Source: Thermoflexus hugenholtzii JAD2 (lineage in GTDB: Bacteria > Chloroflexota > Dehalococcoidia > SHYB01). From it: a stretch of 15,086 nt of DNA. A program made the translations under genes and the position numbers. Where the stretch lies: contig CAMAVV010000016.1 of assembly GCA_945861815.1 (NCBI GenBank), forward strand, positions 1 to 15,086. The letters run 5' to 3'. The notes beneath the pieces are model-generated. The model saw nothing but the letters and a program-made list of their open reading frames with translations. It had not been told where the DNA came from and did no database searches. Positions 1 to 6,472 of this stretch are shown here, piece after piece (the first letter of the stretch is position 1; each line of letters starts with the position of its first letter).

Positions 1-1
1 G

Positions 2-613
2 GCCGGGTACACGCCTGGGAAAGACATGGTCCTGGCGATAGACGCCGCTTCAAGCGAGCTGTACAACGGCGGCAGGTACACACTGGCGAAAGAGAGCGTG
101 ACTCTCGATTCAAAGGGGATGGTGGCCTTCTTTGAGAAGTGGCGGAGCAGCTACCCCATCGCCAGCATCGAAGACGGGCTTCACGAGGACGATTGGGCAG
201 GGTGGAAACGTCTGACCGCAACCTTGGGCAAACGCATTCAGCTGGTGGGGGACGATCTGTATGTTACGAACATCACTCGGCTGGGCCGGGGCATCAAGGA
301 GAAGAGCAGCAACTCCATCCTGATCAAGCTGAACCAGATCGGGACGCTGACGGAGACGCTGGACGCTATCGCGATGGCGCGGAAGGCCGGCTTTACCGCG
401 GTCATCAGCCACCGGTCCGGGGAGACGGAGGACACGACCATCGCCGACCTGGCAGTGGCGAGCGGCACGGGGCAGATCAAGACGGGGGCCCCTGCGCGGA
501 GCGAGCGGGTGGCGAAGTACAACCGCCTCCTTCGCATCGAGGAGTCGCTGGGAGCGCGGGCGGTCTATGCGGGGCGAGAGGCGTTCACGCCACTGGCAGT
601 GCGCCTGGGTTAA
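2..613 (+). CDS. eno: Enolase, C-terminal part (5' end outside window)
   Basis: Enolase converts 2-phosphoglycerate to phosphoenolpyruvate in cytosolic glycolysis. Only the last 203 codons are present; the reading frame is open from base 2, so the first ATG in view (26) is not the start. The visible part is the TIM-barrel half. It carries the three Mg2+ ligands in order: Asp in LAIDAASSELY, Glu in SIEDGLHEDDW and Asp in LVGDDLYVTN. The catalytic Lys is in ILIKLNQIGT, followed by the mobile-loop residues in SHRSGETEDT and the second conserved Lys in GQIKTGAPARSER. The C-terminus (RLLRIEESLG and a short tail) is of normal type. All key residues are intact, so the gene looks functional. The next gene begins 145 nt downstream behind its own promoter, so the two are probably not one operon. 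Confidence 0.97.
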   Translation, partial: AGYTPGKDMVLAIDAASSELYNGGRYTLAKESVTLDSKGMVAFFEKWRSSYPIASIEDGLHEDDWAGWKRLTATLGKRIQLVGDDLYVTNITRLGRGIKEKSSNSILIKLNQIGTLTETLDAIAMARKAGFTAVISHRSGETEDTTIADLAVASGTGQIKTGAPARSERVAKYNRLLRIEESLGARAVYAGREAFTPLAVRLG

Positions 614-664
614 CGACTGAACGCCTGCTGCTTTATCTATCGCAACAGACCCTCGCTCGTCTTA

Positions 665-693
665 TTGACACACCCTATGCCCCATGCTAGACT
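665..693 (+). promoter_or_regulatory. Sigma70-type promoter for the ABC permease genes
   Basis: A perfect -35 hexamer TTGACA (665-670) lies exactly 17 nt before TAGACT (688-693), which matches the -10 consensus at 4 of 6 positions. Transcription would start near 700, leaving a leader of about 59 nt before the ATG at 759. In a GC-rich intergenic gap this is a good candidate. It is inferred from sequence only. Confidence 0.6.
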
Positions 694-697
694 TGCG

Positions 698-752
698 CCC
701 AATCTGTCGCCGCCGCCAGATATGTAAGCCTGATTTCAGCCTTGTGATTGGG
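698..752 (+). promoter_or_regulatory. Inverted repeat closing the permease 5' leader
   Basis: CCCAATC (698-704) is the exact reverse complement of GATTGGG (746-752), a 7-bp stem spanning almost the entire predicted leader. The 3' arm overlaps GGGTGA (750-755), the likely Shine-Dalgarno of the gene starting at 759. It could hide the ribosome-binding site or be chance; no known riboswitch pattern was recognised. Confidence 0.3.
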
Positions 753-758
753 TGACAA

Positions 759-1718
759 ATGCAGCGATACATCGTACGACGGCTCCTCCAATTCATACCG
801 GTCCTTTTTCTCGTCTCCGCCGGCATCTTTCTTATCATGCGCGTCGTGCCGGGAGATGTTGCGCTGATGATTCTTGTCGGCCCGGACGGCACGGGCACTG
901 TTGACCCTATACAGCTTGAGAAACTACGAGACCAGCTTGGCCTGAATGACTCGCTCGTTGTCCAGTATTGGAACTGGGTGAGCGGCGTCTTCACCGGCGA
1001 CTGGGGACAGTCGCTCCGCTCCCAGACATCGGTCTGGGAAGAGATCACCAACCGCTTCCCCCTGACGTTCGAGATGGTGAACCTGACGGTCATCATCTCC
1101 ATCTCCATCGCGCTGCCCCTGGGGATATTGATGGCGATGCGCCAGAACACGCCGATCGACTATGTGGCGCGGTTCATCAGCATCGGCGGCCTCGCGATGC
1201 CAACGTTCTGGGTCGGCGCGCTGATGCTGCTTACCATGGTCGTGTTCTTCAACTGGATCCCGCCTCTCGGCTATTCAGAGCTATGGGTTAGTCCGTGGAA
1301 CAATATCCAGCAGGTGATTTGGGCTTGCTTGGCGCTGGGCTACGCCTTATCGGCCGTTGTCTCGCGTATGACGCGGTCGACGCTGCTTGAGGTGCTGCGC
1401 CAGGACTACATCCGCACGGCATGGGCCAAGGGTTTGCAGGAACGCACGGTGATGACCCGCCATGCGCTGAAAAACGCGATCTTGCCTGTTATCACCATCG
1501 TCGGCTTGCAATATGCGACGCTGATGGGCGGCACGGTCATCATGGAGCGCATCTGGAACCTGCCGGGCTTAGGCACAGCGATGATCGACTCGATCAATTT
1601 CCGCGACTATCCGATGGTGCAAGGCTTGGTCCTGCTCTTCGCGCTCATCATCTTGGGCGTCAACCTTATCATCGACCTGATGTACGCGTGGCTCGACCCA
1701 CGCATCCGCTACGGTTAG
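759..1718 (+). CDS. ABC transporter permease, DppB/OppB family
   Basis: This is one of two inner-membrane permease subunits of a peptide/nickel-type (Dpp/Opp) ABC importer. The 319 residues have the normal family length. The protein opens with the typical MQRYIVRRLLQFIPVLFLVS membrane segment, followed by a periplasmic domain with VVPGD (29-33) and GDWGQSLRS (80-88). Further membrane helices lie at roughly 105-125, 140-165, 187-203, 240-262 and 287-308. The EAA loop that contacts the ATPase is at about 216-243 (DYIRTAWAKGL then HALKNAILPV), and the C-terminus LDPRIRYG is the family ending. A GGGTGA Shine-Dalgarno lies 3 nt before the ATG. The partner permease follows after 34 nt. Substrate cannot be read from the sequence; peptides are only one of several possibilities for this family. 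Confidence 0.93.
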   Translation: MQRYIVRRLLQFIPVLFLVSAGIFLIMRVVPGDVALMILVGPDGTGTVDPIQLEKLRDQLGLNDSLVVQYWNWVSGVFTGDWGQSLRSQTSVWEEITNRFPLTFEMVNLTVIISISIALPLGILMAMRQNTPIDYVARFISIGGLAMPTFWVGALMLLTMVVFFNWIPPLGYSELWVSPWNNIQQVIWACLALGYALSAVVSRMTRSTLLEVLRQDYIRTAWAKGLQERTVMTRHALKNAILPVITIVGLQYATLMGGTVIMERIWNLPGLGTAMIDSINFRDYPMVQGLVLLFALIILGVNLIIDLMYAWLDPRIRYG

Positions 1719-1752
1719 CACACATCCCACCTAAGGCAGCGAAAACAGCTCG

Positions 1753-2865
1753 ATGACAACACAATCCAAAGTCGTTCTGCGCGATGAGCAGAATCCAATC
1801 ATCGCAGTCTTGAGCAGCAGCTTCACAGGGTCAATGAAATTTGCCCGCCGCCAGCCGATCGGCGCGATCGGCTTCGTCGTCATCCTAATCGCAATCATCG
1901 TCGCAATCACGGGCCCCTGGATAAAGCCGGAGGATCCGCTTGAGATTCACGCCAGGTCGCTCTTCCACAAACCTGAATGGATCAAGGGCTTCTACCTCGG
2001 GACAGACCACCTTGGGCGAGACAACCTCAGCCGCATCATCGTCGGCCTCAAGCCTTCGCTACGCATCGCGATGTTCGGCGTGGCCTCGGGCGCGTTAATC
2101 GGCTACTTTATGGGCATCGTGAGCGGCTACTACGGCTCATGGGTAGACGCAGTGCTGCAGCGCATCGTCGAAGCAAAGCTGGCATTCCCGACCCTTGTGC
2201 TCGCTCTTGCGCTTGTCTCCGTCCTTGGCACATCGGCCTGGCATCCAAACGCCTGGATCCTCTTCGGCATCATCATCGCCATGGGCGCTACCGTCGTCGG
2301 CTTGGCCTTCGTCAATGAACGAGAGGCAGGCGCGGCAATAAGCACGCTCGTCTCCACGAGCATCTTCATCGGCATCGTCCTTATCTTGCTCATAGGGCTA
2401 CTCGACGACAGGCCTTTCACCCGGCTGCCGGTGTTCACCCTTGAGAAAGTCGCGGTCCCGATCCTGCTCATCCAGATCCCGGGAACGGCACGCGTGGTGC
2501 GCGCGGTGACGCTTGCGAACCGCAACGCGGAGTACGTTCAGGCGGCGCGAGCGATCGGCGCGACAGACTTCCGCATCATGATCCGCCATATCGCGCCGCA
2601 GACCTTTGCCCCGGTCATGATCCTTGTCACATCCGGTCTTGGCTCGGCCATCATCATCGAGTCGTCCCTCAGCTTCCTTGGCCTGGGCATCCCGCCGCCG
2701 CATCCCTCACTGGGCGGCATGCTCTCCGGCCAGACGCTGACGAACGTGGAGAAGGCCCCGTGGAACGCCGTCTTCCCAGGCCTGGTGCTGACGATGATCG
2801 TCTTCAGCTTCAACCTGCTGGGCGACTCGCTGCGCGACCACTTCGACCCGCGCCTGCGCAAATAG
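1753..2865 (+). CDS. ABC transporter permease, DppC/OppC family, with an internal membrane insertion
   Basis: This is the second permease subunit of the Dpp/Opp-type importer. An OppC_N-like first helix is at about 36-54, the family signature GTDHLGRDNLSRIIVG at 83-98, helices at about 104-126 and 143-159, and the EAA loop at 260-287 (EYVQAARAIGATDFRIMIRH). The usual LSFLGLGIPPPHPSLGGML (306-324) and a DPRLRK end follow. At 370 residues it is about 70 longer than typical DppC proteins. The extra length sits at roughly 163-232, where family members pass quickly from LVSVLG to the next helix; here two additional hydrophobic segments appear (169-186 and 199-217). The reading frame is uninterrupted and both ends are intact, so this is a real insertion and not a frameshift. 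Translation is probably coupled to the upstream permease. Confidence 0.92.
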   Translation: MTTQSKVVLRDEQNPIIAVLSSSFTGSMKFARRQPIGAIGFVVILIAIIVAITGPWIKPEDPLEIHARSLFHKPEWIKGFYLGTDHLGRDNLSRIIVGLKPSLRIAMFGVASGALIGYFMGIVSGYYGSWVDAVLQRIVEAKLAFPTLVLALALVSVLGTSAWHPNAWILFGIIIAMGATVVGLAFVNEREAGAAISTLVSTSIFIGIVLILLIGLLDDRPFTRLPVFTLEKVAVPILLIQIPGTARVVRAVTLANRNAEYVQAARAIGATDFRIMIRHIAPQTFAPVMILVTSGLGSAIIIESSLSFLGLGIPPPHPSLGGMLSGQTLTNVEKAPWNAVFPGLVLTMIVFSFNLLGDSLRDHFDPRLRK

Positions 2866-2881
2866 GGTAATCGAGGCCCCT

Positions 2882-2910
2882 TTGCAGCCGCCGTCCTCCC
2901 GTGGTATGGT
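2882..2910 (+). promoter_or_regulatory. Weak promoter candidate for the phosphotriesterase-SDR pair
   Basis: TTGCAG (2882-2887) and TATGGT (2905-2910) are separated by 17 nt. The -35 is poor (3 of 6) and the -10 moderate (4 of 6). The hexamers lie in the 89-nt gap after the permease stop, where read-through from upstream is equally possible. Confidence 0.3.
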
Positions 2911-2938
2911 TCCGCCCACAGCCTCGCCTTGCCACGGG
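2898..2938 (+). promoter_or_regulatory. 7-bp inverted repeat around the putative start site
   Basis: CCCGTGG (2898-2904) and CCACGGG (2932-2938) are perfect inverted repeats 27 nt apart, bracketing the -10-like TATGGT. A second repeat, GGTTCC (2908-2913) with GGAACC (2944-2949), overlaps the Shine-Dalgarno AAGGGG (2940-2945). The pair could be an operator or an RNA fold that hides the ribosome site. Both readings are speculative. Confidence 0.3.
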
Positions 2939-2954
2939 TAAGGGGAACCACAAC

Positions 2955-3920
2955 ATGCCGACGACGCGCGTCAACACCGTCCTTGGGCCCATCTCTTCAG
3001 CCGACCTTGGGGCCACGCTCACCCATGAACACCTCATCGCCTCCGCGATGGGCGTGGAGTACGACAGCACCGTGCACTTCGATTACGAGAACGAGCTGCT
3101 GAAGGCCATCGGCGAGATGAAGCGCCTGAAGGCCGCCGGCATCTCGACCATCATCGACCCGATCCCCATGGAGATCGGCCGCAATGTGAACTTCATGGCC
3201 GACGTGGCGGAAAAGTCGGGCATCAACATCATCTGCTCCACCGGCGTCTATCACGAGTCGGGCCCGTTCGCGGGATATCCGACGCACTTCCGCATGCGGA
3301 CGATGGAAGAGCTGAGCGACATCTACGTCAAGGAGATCACGCAGGGCGTGGGCCCCAGGAAGATCAAGCCAGGCGTTATCAAATGCGCGACGAGCGCGGG
3401 GAAGATCACCGACGGGGAGAAGAAGGCGCTCCAGGCGGCGGCTCGGGCATCAAAGGCAACAGGCGTCCCGGTCACGACGCACACCACCGAAGGCTCCATG
3501 GGCCCTGAACAGCTGGAGATATTCGAAGGGGAGGGCGTGAACCCGCAGCACGTCATCATCGGCCACTGCAGCGATAACGCGAACCTTTCGTATCACCTGA
3601 AGATGCTAAAGCGAAAGACGTTCCTGGGCTTCGACCGCATCGGCTACGAGCAGCACTCGACGGACGAGGAAAAGATGGGGACACTGGCCGGGCTCATCGC
3701 CCTTGGGTATGCGAACCAGATCGTGCTCTCCCATGACAACGTCGGCTGCATGCACGGCCCCCCATCGCGAGTCCAGCGCAGCCCCGAGCAGCTGCGCAAG
3801 CGGCGGTACACGTACCTTATCGAGGACTTTGTTCCTTCGCTGAAGAAGGCGGGCGTGAGCGAGCAGGCGGTGAGGACGATGCTGGTGGAGAACCCTCGCC
3901 GCTATTTCGAAAGCAACTAG
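2955..3920 (+). CDS. Phosphotriesterase-family metal-dependent hydrolase (PTE/PLL-like)
   Basis: This is an amidohydrolase-superfamily enzyme of the phosphotriesterase family, whose members are organophosphate hydrolases or lactonases. All binuclear-metal ligands are visible: THEH (His24, His26), the bridging Lys143 in PGVIKCATS, His176 in TTHTTEG, His204 in IIGHCSD and Asp261 in LSHDNVG. At 321 residues it has normal family length. The ATG at 2955 was chosen over the in-frame ATG at 2901 because AAGGGG sits 9 nt upstream and the family N-terminus begins at this point (VNTVLGPISSADLGATLTHEH). The SDR gene starts 25 nt after the stop, which suggests co-transcription. The real substrate is unknown; a lactone or ester is as likely as a phosphotriester, since most natural homologues are lactonases. 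Confidence 0.9.
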   Translation: MPTTRVNTVLGPISSADLGATLTHEHLIASAMGVEYDSTVHFDYENELLKAIGEMKRLKAAGISTIIDPIPMEIGRNVNFMADVAEKSGINIICSTGVYHESGPFAGYPTHFRMRTMEELSDIYVKEITQGVGPRKIKPGVIKCATSAGKITDGEKKALQAAARASKATGVPVTTHTTEGSMGPEQLEIFEGEGVNPQHVIIGHCSDNANLSYHLKMLKRKTFLGFDRIGYEQHSTDEEKMGTLAGLIALGYANQIVLSHDNVGCMHGPPSRVQRSPEQLRKRRYTYLIEDFVPSLKKAGVSEQAVRTMLVENPRRYFESN

Positions 3921-3945
3921 CAAACAGAGGCACGGAGGCGTAATG

Positions 3946-4845
3946 ATGGCTGGCCGATTAGATGGACGCGTCGCAGTCGTTACCGGTTCGGGCAGAGGGA
4001 TCGGACGGGCGATCGCTCACAAGCTGTCCGACATGGGGGCGGCCGTTGTTGTGAACGACCTTGGCTCATCGACGCAAGGGAGCGGGAGCGACAAGTCGCC
4101 TGCCGACCAGGTCGTCTCGGAGATCAAGGCCAAAGGCGGCAAGGCTATAGCCAATTACGATAACGTGGCCGACTTCGAAGCCTCACGGCGCATCATCGAG
4201 ACGGCGGTGAAGAGCTTCGGGAAAATCGATATCCTGGTGAACAACGCAGGAACGACGGCCGGCGCGCCAATCTACGAGCTGACGCCGGAGACATTCGCGG
4301 CGGTGGTCGGCGTGCACATCTTCGGCACGTTCAACTGCACGCGCCACGCCTGCACCTATATGAAGAACCAGAAATGGGGACGCATCGTGAACTTAGTCTC
4401 TCGGGCCGGGCTCATCGGGAGCCAAGGGGCGGCGCCCTATGGCGCAGGCAAGGGAGGCATCTTCGGCTTCACGAACGTGGTGAGCCGGGACCTGGCGCCG
4501 TTCGGCATCACGGTCAACGGCGTGAACCCCGCGGCCGCGAACACGCGGATGGTCACCGAGAGCATGTCACGGGCGAAGGGCCATGGGACGGACACCGCGC
4601 AAGTGGAGCGCATGATGCGCGTGGTGCAGGACCCGGAAAACGTGGCGATCTGCGCGGCGGCGCTTTGCACAGAGGAGGCCGCGAACATCAACGGCCAGTA
4701 CTTCTTTGTCCAGGGAGGCCACGTAGGCCTCTTCCAGCCGCTGACGATCACGAAGCACGTCTATAAGGATGGCATGTGGTCGCCGCAGGAGCTGGCGAAG
4801 GCGATGGGAACGATGGAGATTCCTCCGCTCTCGGCCCTCTATTAG
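3946..4845 (+). CDS. Short-chain dehydrogenase/reductase, HSD17B4/FOX2-like subgroup
   Basis: This is an NAD(P)-dependent oxidoreductase with a classical Rossmann SDR fold. Counting from the first of two adjacent ATGs (3943), it shows the cofactor loop TGSGRGIG (14-21), Asp39 in VVNDLG, NNAG (100-103), catalytic Ser153 in NLVSRAG and the Tyr166-x-x-x-Lys170 pair in PYGAGKGG. The acidic residue after strand 2 favours NAD. The stretch NDLGSSTQGSGSDKS, then VVSEIKAKGGKAIANYDNV, resembles the 3-hydroxyacyl-CoA dehydrogenase domain of peroxisomal multifunctional enzymes. A role on acyl-CoA or hydroxy substrates is therefore plausible but inferred. The C-terminus is extended to about 300 residues against about 250 for simple SDRs. 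GGAGG at 3934-3938 is 7 nt from the second ATG (3946) and only 4 nt from the first, so 3946 is preferred. Confidence 0.9.
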   Translation: MAGRLDGRVAVVTGSGRGIGRAIAHKLSDMGAAVVVNDLGSSTQGSGSDKSPADQVVSEIKAKGGKAIANYDNVADFEASRRIIETAVKSFGKIDILVNNAGTTAGAPIYELTPETFAAVVGVHIFGTFNCTRHACTYMKNQKWGRIVNLVSRAGLIGSQGAAPYGAGKGGIFGFTNVVSRDLAPFGITVNGVNPAAANTRMVTESMSRAKGHGTDTAQVERMMRVVQDPENVAICAAALCTEEAANINGQYFFVQGGHVGLFQPLTITKHVYKDGMWSPQELAKAMGTMEIPPLSALY

Positions 4846-4973
4846 GCCTGTGCCACCAGACGACCTACCCCCTCCCTCTCTCCCGATGCGGATGGGGATG
4901 AAGACACCTGAGAAGGAAGTGGCGGGAATGCCTGCGGTCTCACTCCCTGAATAGACTCCAGCCATCTCGCGCA
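4846..4973. other. Non-coding gap before otsA with degraded pyrimidine-rich repeat-like sequence
   Basis: No convincing gene is seen. The stretch at about 4863-4890 (CCTACCCCCTCCCTCTCTCC, then GATGCGGATGGGGATG) looks like a decayed form of the CTCTCCC/GGGAGAG hairpin repeats scattered through many GC-rich bacterial genomes. The second arm is too degraded to fold. No terminator with a U-tract is present after the SDR gene. Confidence 0.3.
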
Positions 4974-5002
4974 TTGCCAAGGTGCGCCGCCGCTTGTATC
5001 GT
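4974..5002 (+). promoter_or_regulatory. Promoter candidate for otsA
   Basis: TTGCCA (4974-4979, 5 of 6) and TATCGT (4997-5002, 4 of 6) are spaced by 17 nt. Transcription would start near 5009, about 63 nt before the otsA ATG. The position fits a separate otsA transcription unit. Confidence 0.45.
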
Positions 5003-5071
5003 ATCTGCTGCCTGCCGGGCGCAAGACCGCATCCCACGACCTCTGCCCGGTGAGAGCGAGGGGGTTCGCGC

Positions 5072-6466
5072 ATGAGCCAGCCTGGCCGCCTTGTGCTCGC
5101 ATCGAACCGCGTGCCGACGATCACGTTGCCGAAGACAGAGGACGAACGGCGCTCGCAAAGCGTGGGCGGCCTCGTGAGCGCGGTGCGAGCGGCGATGGAC
5201 AAGCGAGGCGGCCTGTGGTTCGGGTGGAGCGGTTCGAGCACAGCGAAGCCTGCGGAGAGGCCGAAGATCACGAACATCGGCAATCTCCAGCTTGCGACGA
5301 TCGACCTCACACCGGAGGCGCTCAATCTCTTCTACGCCATCTTTTCCAATCGAACGCTGTGGCCATTGCTGCACAGTTTTCCTGAGCGCGTCGTTGTCCG
5401 CCACGACGCTTTTCGCGCCTATCAACGCGTCAACAAACGCTATGCCGAGGCGCTTTTTTCCCTCTTACAGGAGGGAGACCTTGTCTGGGCACAGGACTAT
5501 CACCTTATCCCACTAGGCGCTGAGCTGCGGAAGCTGGGATGGAAGGGGAAAATCGGGTTCTTCCTTCACACGCCCTTCCCTCCAGCCGAAGTCTTCGGCA
5601 TCCTTCCCTGGGCCAAGCAGCTCCTCGAGGAGCTGCTGCAGTACGACCTCGTCGGCGTGCACATCCACCGCTACGCGCAAGACCTCCTGGATTCGATGGC
5701 GGCAGAGGTAGGCGGGAAGATCACAGACAACGTTTTTTCCTCAGGGAAAGCATCTGTGCGCGTGGGCGTCTACCCCATCGGCACGGACGCTGAGGCGTTC
5801 AAGGCCTGGGGCGAAGAGGCCGAGATAGAGCTTGCCAAAGGCGGGAAGCGGCAACCGCGGAAAGAAAAAATCATCATCGCCGTGGACCGCCTGGATTACA
5901 CGAAAGGCATCCCCGAGCGGCTGCTGACCTTCGAGCATATGCTGGAGCACCGGCCCTCGCTTCGCGGCAACGTGACGATGCTTCACATCTCCGCCCCATC
6001 GCGGGCGCGGGTGCCGGAGTATGCGAAGGAGCGGGAGATGGTGGACCAACTGGTGGGACGCATCAACGGCAGGTTCTCCGAAAAGGGATGGTCACCCATC
6101 GAGTATCACTACCGTTCCTACAACCAGCGGGAGCTCGCGCATTTCTACCGGGAGGCCGATGTGTGCCTGGTGACCCCCTTGCGCGACGGGATGAACCTTG
6201 TGGCGAAGGAGTTCGTGGCCTCCCAGAGCAAAGAGCGGCCCGGCGTGCTGGTGCTCTCGCGATTCTGCGGCGCAGCGGAGACGATGAAAGAGGCGATCAT
6301 CGTGAACCCGCACGATATCGAAGGGACGGCCGCCGCCATCCATCAAGCGCTGACGATGACGAGCAAAGAGCGGCGCGAGCGGTGGGAAGCCTTGTATAAA
6401 GACGTGCGGACGAATAACGCAGTCGCCTGGAGCGAATCGTTCCTCCAAGACTTGGCGAAGCGCTAG
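5072..6466 (+). CDS. otsA: Trehalose-6-phosphate synthase (GT20)
   Basis: The enzyme transfers glucose from a nucleotide sugar, classically UDP-glucose, to glucose-6-phosphate, giving trehalose-6-phosphate, a step in osmolyte and stress-sugar synthesis in the cytosol. At 464 residues it matches bacterial OtsA. From memory of the E. coli enzyme, its binding residues map with a near-constant offset. Acceptor-site residues are Arg13 (SNRVP), Trp52 (GWSG), Tyr88, Trp97 (LWPLLH) and Arg311. Donor-site residues are Asp142 (QDYHLIPL), His166 (FFLHTPFP), Arg273 and Lys278 (VDRLDYTKGI), Asp372 (LRDGMNLV) and Glu380. The intact acceptor site argues against glucosylglycerol-phosphate synthase, the main alternative. 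GAGGGG lies about 7 nt before the ATG. No trehalose-phosphate phosphatase is adjacent. The gene ends 6 nt from the converging carB stop. Confidence 0.93.
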   Translation: MSQPGRLVLASNRVPTITLPKTEDERRSQSVGGLVSAVRAAMDKRGGLWFGWSGSSTAKPAERPKITNIGNLQLATIDLTPEALNLFYAIFSNRTLWPLLHSFPERVVVRHDAFRAYQRVNKRYAEALFSLLQEGDLVWAQDYHLIPLGAELRKLGWKGKIGFFLHTPFPPAEVFGILPWAKQLLEELLQYDLVGVHIHRYAQDLLDSMAAEVGGKITDNVFSSGKASVRVGVYPIGTDAEAFKAWGEEAEIELAKGGKRQPRKEKIIIAVDRLDYTKGIPERLLTFEHMLEHRPSLRGNVTMLHISAPSRARVPEYAKEREMVDQLVGRINGRFSEKGWSPIEYHYRSYNQRELAHFYREADVCLVTPLRDGMNLVAKEFVASQSKERPGVLVLSRFCGAAETMKEAIIVNPHDIEGTAAAIHQALTMTSKERRERWEALYKDVRTNNAVAWSESFLQDLAKR

Positions 6467-6472
6467 AGACGG

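Noticed and set aside
614..664. Terminator after enolase
   Set aside because: No GC stem followed by a T-run is present in this stretch.
2901..2954. Upstream ATG giving an 18-residue N-terminal extension of the phosphotriesterase
   Set aside because: The extension is unlike the family and has no ribosome site, while AAGGGG precedes the ATG at 2955.
5041..5058. CTCTGCCCGGTGAGAG as a hairpin or operator before otsA
   Set aside because: The palindrome is imperfect with only short paired arms, and it may be a fragment of a common GC-rich repeat.
4567..5325. Open frame of 252 codons on the - strand across the SDR-otsA gap
   Set aside because: It overlaps clear coding sequence on both sides in opposite orientation and has low-complexity Arg/Ser-rich content without motifs.
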